From contig NZ_GG770553.1 in assembly GCF_000164135.1 (NCBI RefSeq), forward strand, positions 254,583-294,604: 40,022 bases of DNA, given 5' to 3'. Shown in pieces: positions 32,956 through 40,022 of the stretch; position 1 is the first letter of the stretch; every line of letters starts with the position of its first letter. The notes beneath the pieces were generated by a model. The model was given only the letters and a program-made list of their open reading frames with translations, ran no database searches and was not told the origin of the DNA. Position numbers and translations under genes: made by a program. This DNA comes from Mycobacterium parascrofulaceum ATCC BAA-614. GTDB taxonomy: Bacteria; Actinomycetota; Actinomycetes; Mycobacteriales; Mycobacteriaceae.

Positions 32956-33159
32956 CTAGACTGAGCGGACTCCGGTGGCCTGGGGGCCCTTAGGGCTGTG
33001 GCCGATTTCGAACTCGACCTTCTGGTTTTCCTCGAGGGTGCGGAAGCCCGAACCCTGGATCTCCGTGTAGTGGACAAACACGTCTGCGGAGCCGTCTTCG
33101 GGGGCAATGAACCCGAAGCCCTTCTCCGCGTTGAACCACTTCACAGTTCCCTGTGGCAT
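32956..33159 (-). CDS. cspA: Cold shock protein CspA
   Basis: This 67-residue protein is a single cold-shock domain, a beta-barrel RNA and single-stranded DNA chaperone. The RNP1 motif is KGFGFI (about 13-18) and RNP2 is VFVHY (about 27-31), with aromatic residues Trp8, Phe15, Phe17, Phe28 and His30 positioned for nucleic-acid stacking. The C-terminus ends [20 protein letters not shown], the family end. The ATG at 33159 follows AAAGGAAAGATCGAGAG. The 5' leader carries a strong hairpin and the gene has its own terminator, so it is probably an abundant single-gene transcript. It corresponds to Rv3648c. Confidence 0.97.
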   Translation of the reverse strand: MPQGTVKWFNAEKGFGFIAPEDGSADVFVHYTEIQGSGFRTLEENQKVEFEIGHSPKGPQATGVRSV

Positions 33160-33188
33160 CTCTCGATCTTTCCTTTTCTTCTGGGTGC

Positions 33189-33211
33189 GGGGCATCGCCT
33201 TTCGATGCCCC
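33189..33211 (-). promoter_or_regulatory. Perfect hairpin in the cspA 5' leader
   Basis: GGGGCATCG and CGATGCCCC form a 9-bp stem with a 5-base loop, 29 bases before the cspA ATG. It could be a leader structure that affects stability or temperature response; that use is inference. Confidence 0.5.
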
Positions 33212-33272
33212 GGGCCTGGTACGACCGCCATACCTCGCTCAGTCGCCGGAACTTCACCCGACCGATTAACCT

Positions 33273-33305
33273 CGCAGGAACCGCGGCCGCAACGTCGATC
33301 CTGCG
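33273..33305. promoter_or_regulatory. Inverted repeat in the cspA/sftH divergent region
   Basis: CGCAGGA (33273-33279) and TCCTGCG (33299-33305) form a perfect 7-bp dyad 19 bases apart. The position between two divergent genes makes it an operator candidate. Confidence 0.3.
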
Positions 33306-33364
33306 AAAGTTTGACACGAACACAGAAGCTGCGACCGCAAATAGTCAACCATGTTCGTCGCTTC

Positions 33365-33387
33365 GGCGACAGACTTGCGCTGTCGCC
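33365..33387 (+). promoter_or_regulatory. Hairpin just before the sftH ribosome binding site
   Basis: GGCGACAG and CTGTCGCC make a perfect 8-bp stem with a 7-base loop, ending 6 bases before AAGGAGG. Such a structure in the leader could influence translation. Confidence 0.4.
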
Positions 33388-33406
33388 GGGTCCAAGGAGG
33401 CTGCTG

Positions 33407-35749
33407 ATGGCGAGTTTCGGCAGCGACCTGCTCGCCGCCGCGCTCGCCGGCACCGAGGCCGACGAGCACCCCCTGCGCCACGTCGCCGAGCTGCCGCCGC
33501 GCACCGGGCGCCCGCAGGGCTGGCCGGCGTGGGCCGACCCCGACGTGGTGCGCGCGTTCACCGACCGCGGCGTCGGTTCGCCCTGGTCACACCAGTCGGC
33601 GGCGGCCGAACTGGCGCACGCGGGCCGGCACGTGGTGGTGAGCACCGGGACCGCGTCGGGCAAGTCCTTGGCCTACCAGCTTCCCGTCCTTCATGCGCTG
33701 GCCACCGATCCGCGCGCCCGGGTGCTGTACCTGTCCCCGACGAAGGCGCTGGGCCACGACCAGTTGCGCGCCGCGCACGCGCTGACCGCGGCCATCCCGC
33801 GGCTGCACGATCCCAATTTTGGGGTGGCTCCCACCGCCTACGACGGCGACAGCCCGGCGGAAGTCCGCCGGTTCGCGCGCGAGCGGTCCCGATGGCTGTT
33901 CTCCAATCCCGACATGATCCATTTGTCGATCCTGCGCAACCACGCCCGCTGGGCCGTGCTGTTGCGGAACCTTCGTTTCGTGATCGTCGACGAATGCCAT
34001 TACTACCGCGGTGTTTTCGGTTCCAACGTGGCGATGGTGCTGCGCCGGTTGCTGCGGCTGTGTGCGCGATACTCATCCGCGCCCACGGTGGTCTTCGCCA
34101 GCGCGACGACGGATGCGCCGGGGGCGACGGCCGCCGAGCTGATCGGGCTGCCGGTCGAGGAGGTCACCGAGGACGGGTCACCCCAGGGCGCCCGGACGAT
34201 CGCGCTGTGGGAGCCGGCGCTGCGGGCCGATCTGCTCGGCGAGAACGGCGCGCCGGTGCGCCGCTCGGCCGGCGCCGAGGCGGCGCGGGTGATGGCCGAC
34301 CTGATCGCCGAGGGGGCGCAGACGCTGACATTCGTGCGGTCGCGGCGCGCCGCGGAGCTGACCGCCCTGGGCGCCCAGGCCCGGCTGGACGACGTCGCGC
34401 CGGACCTCGCCGGCAAGGTGGCCTCGTATCGGGCGGGCTACCTCGCCGAGGACCGCACCGCGCTCGAGCGCGCCCTGGCGGAGGGCCGGCTGCGCGGCCT
34501 GGCCACCACGAACGCGCTGGAGTTGGGCGTCGACATCGCCGGGCTGGACGCGGTGGTGCTGGCCGGATTCCCCGGCACGGTGGCCTCGTTCTGGCAGCAG
34601 GCCGGCCGTTCGGGCCGGCGCGGGCAGGGTGCGCTGGTGGTGCTGATCGCCCGCGACGATCCGCTGGACACCTACCTGGTCCACCACCCCGCCGCGCTGC
34701 TGGGCAAGCCGGTCGAGCGGGTGGTGATCGATCCCGCCAACCCCTACCTTCTGGGGCCCCAACTGCTCTGCGCCGCAACGGAAATGCCGCTCGACGAGGC
34801 CGAGGTGCGCGACTTCGGCGCCACCGACGTGGCCGGGGGCCTCGTCGACGACGGCCTGCTGCGGCGCCGCAACGGCAAGTACTTCCCCGCGGCGGGGCTG
34901 GAACCGCATGCGGCGGTGGACATCCGCGGGTCCGCGGGCGGACAGGTCGTCATCGTCGAGGCGGACACCGGGCGGCTGCTCGGCAGCACGGGCGTCGGCC
35001 AGGCCCCCGCGTCGATCCATCCGGGCGCCGTCTACCTGCATCAGGGGGAGAGCTACGTCGTCGACTCGCTGAACCTAGAGGACGCGATCGCGTTCGTGCA
35101 CGCCGAGGATCCCGGCTACGCGACGTTCGCGCGTGAGCTCACCGACATCGCGGTCACCGGCACCGGCGAACGCTCGCAGTTCGGGCCGGTCACCCTGGGT
35201 CTGGTGCCGGTCACCGTCACCCACCGGGTGGTGGGTTACCTGCGCCGCCGGCTGTCCGGGGAGGTGATCGACTTCATCGAACTGGACATGCCGGAGCAGA
35301 CGCTGGCGACGACGGCGGTGATGTACACGATCGCCGAGGACGCGTTGCTGCGCAAGGGGATTGACGCGCCGCGGATCCCGGGTTCGCTGCACGCCGCCGA
35401 GCATGCGGCGATCGGGCTGTTGCCGTTGGTGGCCAGCTGCGATCGGGGCGACATCGGGGGGCTGTCCACCGCGGTGGGACCGGACCCGGCCGGCCTGCCC
35501 AGCGTTTTCGTGTACGACGGCTATCCGGGCGGCGCCGGGTTCGCCGAGCGCGGCTTCCGCCGGGCGCGCACCTGGCTCGGTGCGACGGCGGCGGCCATCG
35601 AGGCGTGCGAGTGTCCACGGGGATGCCCGTCGTGCGTGCAGTCCCCCAAGTGCGGCAACGGCAACGACCCGCTCGACAAGGCCGGTGCCGTTCGGGTGCT
35701 GCGGCTGGTCCTCGCGGAGTTGCCCCACGCCGGGCAATCCGGCGGATGA
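33407..35749 (+). CDS. sftH: SftH/MrfA-type superfamily II helicase with DUF1998 domain
   Basis: The 780-residue protein belongs to the DEAH-type DNA helicase clade that includes mycobacterial SftH (3' to 5' translocase and helicase) and Bacillus MrfA (mitomycin repair). The helicase motifs are GTASGKS (81-87), SPTKAL, DECH (195-198), SAT (FASATT) and motif [14 protein letters not shown]. The C-terminal DUF1998 region ends in a tetracysteine zinc motif, [20 protein letters not shown] (about residues 728-748). The ATG at 33407 follows AAGGAGG. The frame extends upstream to 33107, but that part overlaps cspA and its leader. It probably acts in DNA repair; the exact role in mycobacteria is open. 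It corresponds to Rv3649. Confidence 0.93.
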   Translation: MASFGSDLLAAALAGTEADEHPLRHVAELPPRTGRPQGWPAWADPDVVRAFTDRGVGSPWSHQSAAAELAHAGRHVVVSTGTASGKSLAYQLPVLHALATDPRARVLYLSPTKALGHDQLRAAHALTAAIPRLHDPNFGVAPTAYDGDSPAEVRRFARERSRWLFSNPDMIHLSILRNHARWAVLLRNLRFVIVDECHYYRGVFGSNVAMVLRRLLRLCARYSSAPTVVFASATTDAPGATAAELIGLPVEEVTEDGSPQGARTIALWEPALRADLLGENGAPVRRSAGAEAARVMADLIAEGAQTLTFVRSRRAAELTALGAQARLDDVAPDLAGKVASYRAGYLAEDRTALERALAEGRLRGLATTNALELGVDIAGLDAVVLAGFPGTVASFWQQAGRSGRRGQGALVVLIARDDPLDTYLVHHPAALLGKPVERVVIDPANPYLLGPQLLCAATEMPLDEAEVRDFGATDVAGGLVDDGLLRRRNGKYFPAAGLEPHAAVDIRGSAGGQVVIVEADTGRLLGSTGVGQAPASIHPGAVYLHQGESYVVDSLNLEDAIAFVHAEDPGYATFARELTDIAVTGTGERSQFGPVTLGLVPVTVTHRVVGYLRRRLSGEVIDFIELDMPEQTLATTAVMYTIAEDALLRKGIDAPRIPGSLHAAEHAAIGLLPLVASCDRGDIGGLSTAVGPDPAGLPSVFVYDGYPGGAGFAERGFRRARTWLGATAAAIEACECPRGCPSCVQSPKCGNGNDPLDKAGAVRVLRLVLAELPHAGQSGG

Positions 35750-35880
35750 CGACCGACCCCTCGACGGTCGACCCCGCGGATGTGCCCATGGATGCCCGTG
35801 CCGAAAGCACATTCACCGCTGCTCATGCAGTCGCGGGGTGCTGTCGCACGGGCGGCGGGACGCTCGTCGGTGAGCGGTAG
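35746..35880 (+). CDS. Candidate 44-residue small ORF overlapping the sftH stop
   Basis: ATG 35746 overlaps the sftH TGA as ATGA and opens a frame of 44 codons (starting [20 protein letters not shown]) to TAG 35878-35880. The overlap is the only positive sign. No family resemblance is visible, and it could be chance in high-GC sequence. Confidence 0.2.
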   Translation: MTTDPSTVDPADVPMDARAESTFTAAHAVAGCCRTGGGTLVGER

Positions 35881-36042
35881 GCGGCCCGGCCGCGCGGGCG
35901 CACCAGCAAACTACCAGGGCCACCGCGACGAGGCAACTTCGTCGGGGCCGGAAGGCGTTGCCGCAGAGAGCGATACCATCGCCTGCGGCCGGTTCCGACC
36001 GTCCCGGTAGGCCCAAGCTCCCGGCCGGCGGCTCCGTCGCCG
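35881..36042. other. Intergenic region before the Rv3651-like gene
   Basis: Together with the weak small ORF before it, about 300 bases separate sftH from the next certain gene. I see no gene here. In H37Rv this site holds a PE gene (PE33, from memory), of which no trace is recognised. The end of the region carries the promoter of the next gene. Confidence 0.45.
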
Positions 36043-36048
36043 TAAAAT
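36043..36048 (+). promoter_or_regulatory. Candidate -10 box, leaderless start of the Rv3651-like gene
   Basis: TAAAAT in otherwise GC-rich sequence is 7 bases from the ATG at 36056. It is one of the best matches to the mycobacterial leaderless pattern in the window. Confidence 0.55.
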
Positions 36049-36055
36049 CGGCCGC

Positions 36056-37093
36056 ATGGGCCACGACTGGCTGCTCGTGGAGACGCTGGGGGGTGAACCC
36101 GCGGTGGTGGCGCAGGGGCGCCAGCTGAAGAATCTCGTCCCCATCACCACGTTCTTGCGCCGCAGCCCCTATCTCGCCGCGGTTCGCACGGCGATCGCCG
36201 AGACGGTGAAGACCGGGCAGAGCTTGACCAGCATCACCCCCAAGCGCGACCGGGTGATTCGCACCGAACCGGTGGTGATGTCCGACGGCTACATCCATGG
36301 CGTGCACGTGTGGACCGGCCCCGCCGACGTGGACCCGCCCGAGCGGCCGACCCCCGGGCCGCTGAAGTGGGACCTCACGATGGGCGTCGCCACCGACACC
36401 CGAGAGTCGTTGGCCAACAGCGGAAAGAACCCGGAGGTGGAGGTCACGTTCGGCAGGGCCTTCGCGGAGGACCTGCCCTCGCGCGAGCTCAACCCCAACG
36501 AGACCAAGGTGCTCGCCATGGCCGTCAAGGCGGAGCCCGACCAAACGCTCTGCAGCACTTGGGATCTCACCGATTGGCAGGGTCAGCCCATGCGGATCGG
36601 ATTTGTGGCGCGCACCGGGTTGGAGGCCGGCCCGGACGGCAGAGACCATCTGGTCGCGCGGGCGATCAACTGGCGCGCCGAGCTCAAGGGCCCGGAGGTG
36701 TCGACCGACGATCTGGCGCAACGCATCCTGAGTGGCCTCGCCCAGGCTGGGGTCCACCGCGCGCTGATCGACCTGAAGAACTGGGCGTTGCTGAAGTGGC
36801 TGGACGAGCCCTGCACGTTCTACGACTGGCGGGGCAGCGAGACCGGCAAGCCGAAGGTCCACCCGGACGATCAGCACCTGGTGTCCTCGATGACCGAGGA
36901 ATTCGCCCGCGGCGCGACCAGCCGGGTGCTGCGCATGCCCGGCCACGACGACGAGTGGGTGCCGGTGCACGTGACGGTCAACAGGGTGGAGATCGAACCG
37001 GACGTTTACGCCGGGCTGGTCTCGCTCCGGTTGCCCTCCGACGAGGAGCTCGCCGCCGCGGGACTGTCGGGCGCCCCCGACCCGACGGCCTAA
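36056..37093 (+). CDS. Rv3651-like triple-domain (GAF/PAS-like) protein
   Basis: The 345-residue protein starts MGHDWLLVETLGGEPAVVAQ and, by length and order of segments, matches Rv3651. That family consists of an N-terminal domain, a central GAF-like domain (about 100-215, LKWDLTMGVATDTRESL and ARAINWRAEL) and a C-terminal PAS-like domain (about 225-330, LIDLKNWALLKWLDEPCTFYDWRG, RVLRMPGHDDEWVPVHVTVNRVEI). The domain boundaries are inferred. Such proteins are thought to be sensory or adaptor modules; no catalytic motif is visible. It is cytosolic by sequence. The stop TAA overlaps the stop of the convergent radical SAM gene by four bases. Confidence 0.88.
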   Translation: MGHDWLLVETLGGEPAVVAQGRQLKNLVPITTFLRRSPYLAAVRTAIAETVKTGQSLTSITPKRDRVIRTEPVVMSDGYIHGVHVWTGPADVDPPERPTPGPLKWDLTMGVATDTRESLANSGKNPEVEVTFGRAFAEDLPSRELNPNETKVLAMAVKAEPDQTLCSTWDLTDWQGQPMRIGFVARTGLEAGPDGRDHLVARAINWRAELKGPEVSTDDLAQRILSGLAQAGVHRALIDLKNWALLKWLDEPCTFYDWRGSETGKPKVHPDDQHLVSSMTEEFARGATSRVLRMPGHDDEWVPVHVTVNRVEIEPDVYAGLVSLRLPSDEELAAAGLSGAPDPTA

Positions 37094-38640
37094 CCCACCA
37101 CCGGCAGCATGCGTTCGGCGGCGACCGACAGCCGCTGGCGGCCGAGTTGTGGCCACGCCTGCACCGCGCAGAACGGCGCGCACTGGTCCTGCGACGACCG
37201 GGTGCCCACGTGCACACAGCACTGCACCAGGCGCTCCTCGATCATCGTCGACATGTCCATGAACGGCTTGACCGTGACGCGAACGACCCGCTCGCCCAGC
37301 ATCCGCCTGAGTTGGCGCCGGCGCCCGGGCAGCGCGCCGGACGCCACGGTCAGCAGCGTCGCCATGCCGAGGTCGCAGCCCTCGCAGATCATGCGCCACA
37401 CCTCCGACATGGACGGATGCGACAGCGACGACTGCTCCGACAGCAATCCCATCAGGGACTCGCGCACGGCGAGCCGCAATTCCCCCGGAATGTCGGGGTC
37501 GGCGATCCGGTTGGCCACCAGCCCCAGCTTTTCCTTGAGGTTGTCGTGGCCGATCAACGCGACCAGCGAACGCCACTGCCCGCGGTCGTCACGAAGCAGG
37601 TAGCCGACCGAGCAGCAATGCGGGTGCGAGCACGGCAGCGCGGTCAGATCCCGCCAGGTGACCAGGCCGCCGGTCTGCGGCCCCAACCGCTTCAGCACCC
37701 CGGTGTGGGTGAGCCGCCGTGCCGGATCGATGAGACCCGAACGGCCGGAGGCGAATTGCGGCTGGATGGACACTCCGCCGACGTAGGGGGTGCGCAGCGC
37801 CAGCCCGACGACGTCGCCGATCTCGGCGTCGTTGACGCCGAGCGCCGCCGTCATCACGAGCGTGGTGAAGATCTCGCGGTCGGACAGCCGCCGCAGCGCC
37901 GCCCGCTTCACCCGGGACAGGTCGCCGCCCCGGTGGTGGCGGTGCGCGGCCGGCGACAGCCCGTCGTACTGCAGGTAGACCTCGGCGCGCTCGCGGTGCT
38001 CGGTGAGCAGGTCGAGCAGCTCGTCGTCGTGGGCTATCCGCACACCGTTGGTGTTCAACAGGATTCGCGTGATCGGTCGGGAACTGAGCTCGGCGAGCAG
38101 TTCGGGCAGCTGCGGGTGCAGGGTGGGCTCGCCGCCGCTGAGCATCACCACGTCGAGGCGGCCGTTTTCCCGCGCCAGCCGCTGGTCGACGTTGGCCAGC
38201 ACGTCGCCGACCGCGACGACGTCGCGCAGGTCGGGCGAGGAGTCGGCGAAGCACGTGGGGCAGCGGAGGTTGCATGTCGCCGCGATGTCCTCCAGCAGGA
38301 TGCAGGTGTGCTGCGTCTGCATCTGCGGCAGCCCCTGCAGGTAGGCCGACGGGACCGGGTCGAAGTTGCCCGGGGCGTCGGGGACGTGGGCCTTGGTGGG
38401 GGCGGTCCACTCCTCGAGATAGGCAAGGATTTCGGGATCTTCGTCGTACAGCGTCCGCACGAGTCCGTGCGTCCGGCAACCCCGTTCGAGCCAGACCTGG
38501 CCGTCGCCGCGCACGGCCAGCCAGCCGCTGAGCCGCGGCACGTCGGCCAGCCGGCGATCGGGTTCCTCGGCGTGACAGTGCGGGCAGAACGCGTTGACGT
38601 AGCGGTGGATTCGGTCACCCCGCAGCTGCATGCCGCTCAT
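37090..38640 (-). CDS. Radical SAM protein of the MJ0619/COG1964 (Tes-like) family
   Basis: The 516-residue protein has an N-terminal Cys-rich domain (CPHC at 19-22 and Cys55 before THG), then a radical SAM core with Cys123-x3-Cys127-x2-Cys130 binding the catalytic 4Fe-4S cluster and the SAM motif SGGEPTLHP (168-176). YLQYDGLSP and VNFQP-like SIQPQFASGR follow. Extra cysteines Cys337, Cys342, Cys343, Cys419, Cys422, Cys474, Cys475, Cys487 and Cys491 suggest auxiliary clusters. This layout is that of archaeal MJ0619, shown to be the tetraether lipid synthase Tes, which joins lipid chains. Whether this protein does C-C coupling or another radical step is unknown. The ATG overlaps the upstream stop (ATGA) in an operon with an Lgt paralogue. 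I recall no orthologue at this site in H37Rv. Confidence 0.88.
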   Translation of the reverse strand: MSGMQLRGDRIHRYVNAFCPHCHAEEPDRRLADVPRLSGWLAVRGDGQVWLERGCRTHGLVRTLYDEDPEILAYLEEWTAPTKAHVPDAPGNFDPVPSAYLQGLPQMQTQHTCILLEDIAATCNLRCPTCFADSSPDLRDVVAVGDVLANVDQRLARENGRLDVVMLSGGEPTLHPQLPELLAELSSRPITRILLNTNGVRIAHDDELLDLLTEHRERAEVYLQYDGLSPAAHRHHRGGDLSRVKRAALRRLSDREIFTTLVMTAALGVNDAEIGDVVGLALRTPYVGGVSIQPQFASGRSGLIDPARRLTHTGVLKRLGPQTGGLVTWRDLTALPCSHPHCCSVGYLLRDDRGQWRSLVALIGHDNLKEKLGLVANRIADPDIPGELRLAVRESLMGLLSEQSSLSHPSMSEVWRMICEGCDLGMATLLTVASGALPGRRRQLRRMLGERVVRVTVKPFMDMSTMIEERLVQCCVHVGTRSSQDQCAPFCAVQAWPQLGRQRLSVAAERMLPVVG

Positions 38641-39071
38641 CGGGTCAGGTGATACAGCATCGGGTTCAAGCCGGTACAGATGCCCACGGTGAAGATGGAG
38701 GTGAGCGCCCAGCCGATCATCAGGCCCATGCCGATCCCCCTCGCCCAGGCGCTGTTTTTCACGAACATCAGCGCTCCCCCGCCGGCGAAGGCGATCAGCC
38801 CGAGCAGGACGGCGCCGGTCGCGAAGGCGATCTTCGGCGCGATCGCGTTGGCGAGCCCGAACAACACCAGCGGGCCGACGACGGTGTTGATGCCGGCATA
38901 CAGGGCCATCCCGGCGATGGCCGCGCCGAGGATCTCCCCGCCGCTCGGTTTGCGCTGCGGCGGTTGCCAGCCGGGGTACGGCCGGTTCGGGTCATAGGGG
39001 TAGCCGGGCGGGGGCCAGTCCGGCGGGCGCCAGCCGCCCGGCGGGGGCGGACCCGGCGGAGGGTTCGTCAT
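38637..39071 (-). CDS. Small proline-rich multi-pass membrane protein
   Basis: The 144-residue protein has a cytoplasmic-looking N-terminus very rich in Pro, Gly, Tyr and Trp (MTNPPPGPPPPGGWRPPDWP, to about residue 40) and then three or four hydrophobic segments (about 46-72, 78-101 and 108-132). The pattern resembles small actinobacterial DUF4190-like membrane proteins, but I do not recognise a defined family. It overlaps both neighbours by ATGA (39071-39068 and 38640-38637), so it is made together with the Lgt paralogue and the radical SAM enzyme and may anchor the latter to the membrane; that role is inference. Confidence 0.82.
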   Translation of the reverse strand: MTNPPPGPPPPGGWRPPDWPPPGYPYDPNRPYPGWQPPQRKPSGGEILGAAIAGMALYAGINTVVGPLVLFGLANAIAPKIAFATGAVLLGLIAFAGGGALMFVKNSAWARGIGMGLMIGWALTSIFTVGICTGLNPMLYHLTR

Positions 39072-39853
39072 GTGGCAACCGCCTCCCGCCGCAGAGCGGC
39101 GTCGTAGTAGCCGCGCCGGTATCCGAGGCCCAACCGGACGCCGACGAGGAGGAGCCAGGGCAGCAGAAACCACTGCGGCCGGGTCAGGCCCAGCCACACG
39201 GTCTCGTTGGCCCGCACAAACTCGACGAAGAACCGGAACACCGCGTAACCGGCCACGTAGAGCACGAACAGCTCGCCCGGCCGGCCGATCCGGTGGCGCA
39301 GCCACAGCAGCGCCGCGAATGCGGCCAGCTGGAAGGCGATTTCGTAGAGGAACGACGGGTGCATCGCCGCCCCGGTGAGGCAGCCAGGGCATTTGGGCGT
39401 GCCGGCCGGGGCGTGGATGCCCCACGGCAGGGTGGTCGGGCGGCCCGGCGCCTCGGTGAGGTGGCAGCCGAGGCGGCCGATCGCCATGCCCAGCGCGACC
39501 GCCGGGGCGAACAGGTCACCGGTCTTGCCGGTGTGGCCCCCGAGCCGCTTGGCGATCAGCACCCCGAGGTAGGCACCGCAAAGCCCGCCGAGGATGCTGC
39601 GCGAACCGAATTCCCACGCCTGCAGCAGCGTCGGGTTGAGGCGGAGGTCGAGGTGCTCGGCCCAGCCGGACAGGCGCATGCCGATCGCGCCGCCGGCGAG
39701 GGCGCCGGTGACCGCCACCAACGACTGTTCGTTGACCGCCCCACGCCGGCGGGCCTCCGCGATGAACACGACGGCCGCGGCCAGGACCCCGAGCGCCACG
39801 AAGACACCATGCACCGGCAACACCAGCGGGCCGATCCGCCACTGCGGCACCAC
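39068..39853 (-). CDS. Divergent Lgt paralogue (prolipoprotein diacylglyceryl transferase family)
   Basis: True Lgt moves diacylglyceryl from phosphatidylglycerol to a lipobox Cys. This 261-residue, seven-helix protein keeps the family frame: the GRLGCHLTE motif (about 126-134), HPSFLYEIAFQL (about 165-176) and RFFVEFVRANE (about 207-217). It departs from the consensus at key sites: the HGG loop reads ILGGLCG without the His, and the GRIGNF-N-E motif has Cys-His in place of Asn-Phe. A luminal loop carries CPGC (about 155-158). It is thus a paralogue with altered chemistry or acceptor. H37Rv has its lgt elsewhere, next to trpA. GTG 39853 is preferred from promoter spacing; GTG 39859 is possible. 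It is the first gene of the radical SAM operon. Confidence 0.85.
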   Translation of the reverse strand: MVPQWRIGPLVLPVHGVFVALGVLAAAVVFIAEARRRGAVNEQSLVAVTGALAGGAIGMRLSGWAEHLDLRLNPTLLQAWEFGSRSILGGLCGAYLGVLIAKRLGGHTGKTGDLFAPAVALGMAIGRLGCHLTEAPGRPTTLPWGIHAPAGTPKCPGCLTGAAMHPSFLYEIAFQLAAFAALLWLRHRIGRPGELFVLYVAGYAVFRFFVEFVRANETVWLGLTRPQWFLLPWLLLVGVRLGLGYRRGYYDAALRREAVAT

Positions 39854-39859
39854 GCGCAC

Positions 39860-39865
39860 AGACTA
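39860..39865 (-). promoter_or_regulatory. Candidate -10 box of the Lgt-paralogue operon
   Basis: Minus-strand TAGTCT ends six bases before GTG 39853 and directly abuts GTG 39859. Leaderless initiation at 39853 would fit. It lies in the 32-38 bp gap after the upstream gene, so the operon probably has its own promoter. Confidence 0.4.
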
Positions 39866-39891
39866 TTACGTCCGGCGGGCGCTGGCCCGCC

Positions 39892-40022
39892 TCAGCCGCC
39901 GATCGGCCCCGCCCGCGCGGCGGCGGTCGCCGCCCCGCCGAGGACCGCCGCCCGGACCGTGACGACGACGTCGAGATCGTCGACCGCACAACTGGCGTCG
40001 GTCCGCATCGCGCGGGCCACGG
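39892..40022 (-). CDS. C-terminus of an unidentified protein (5' end outside window)
   Basis: The minus-strand frame from the window edge to TGA 39894-39892 gives about 42 residues, including VARAMRTDASCAVDDLDVVV and an Ala/Gly-rich end AAVLGGAATAAARAGPIGG. The Ala-rich helix-like end is seen in many enzymes, including sugar kinases, but nothing allows a function call. It precedes the Lgt paralogue on the same strand and could be part of the same neighbourhood. Confidence 0.5.
   Translation of the reverse strand, partial: VARAMRTDASCAVDDLDVVVTVRAAVLGGAATAAARAGPIGG

Noticed and set aside
37090..38640. Radical SAM gene as a SPASM or peptide-maturase system
   Set aside because: No short precursor peptide ORF is seen nearby, and the N-terminal CPxC...C..HG plus the C-terminal CCVH...C...C layout fits the MJ0619/COG1964 group better.
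39892..40022. Assigning the edge fragment to the ROK sugar kinase family
   Set aside because: Only about 42 Ala-rich C-terminal residues are visible. The resemblance is too weak to name a family.

Overview
The window is a high-GC chromosomal segment of a slow-growing mycobacterium. The gene content, PE/PPE and Esx genes, GTG/TTG starts and leaderless promoters all fit Mycobacterium. From memory, the gene order follows M. tuberculosis H37Rv from about Rv3604c to Rv3651, with specific gains and losses. The absence of an espACD block between ftsH and ephA, together with the extra genes, suggests a member or relative of the M. avium complex; the species is an inference, because no database search was possible.

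Layout. (1) Positions 1-6212, minus strand: ftsH, folE, folP1, folB, folK, a DUF3180 membrane protein and a DUF6779 protein (cut by the window edge). This is a tetrahydrofolate operon led by the membrane protease FtsH. A 56-bp tandem repeat with chained mini-ORFs sits at the folB/folK junction. (2) 6213-10201: a lone VOC protein, divergent from a three-gene oxidative operon (ephA-like epoxide hydrolase, FMN-dependent monooxygenase, zinc dehydrogenase). (3) 10253-12962, minus strand: PE, PPE, a broken esxW and an intact esxV, with foreign-looking sequence between PPE and esxW. (4) 13571-20076: SIMPL lipoprotein lpqG, then the hpt/tilS/zinc-protease/dacB run (minus), ppa (plus) and a DUF475 membrane protein (minus). 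(5) 20161-25391: cell-surface polysaccharide genes (flippase-like protein, GT2 glycosyltransferase, DUF2304 protein, galE1, large membrane protein). (6) 25474-35749: tRNA-Thr, DNA polymerase III delta prime, a membrane class III adenylate cyclase, an MPT63-like secreted protein, topA, a conserved protein, cspA and the SftH-type helicase. (7) 36056-40022: an Rv3651-like triple-domain protein, then a tightly coupled minus-strand operon encoding a divergent Lgt paralogue, a small proline-rich membrane protein and a large radical SAM enzyme.

The most interesting part is region 7. The radical SAM protein has the architecture of the MJ0619/COG1964 family, whose archaeal member is the tetraether lipid synthase Tes. 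All three genes of its operon overlap by ATGA, and its partner belongs to the family that handles the diacylglyceryl group of phosphatidylglycerol. This suggests an uncharacterised radical-mediated lipid or lipoprotein modification. Other points of note are the mini-ORF chain in the fol operon, the chimeric esxW remnant, and many promoters with a TANNNT box 5-7 nt before the start codon, as expected for leaderless mRNAs.
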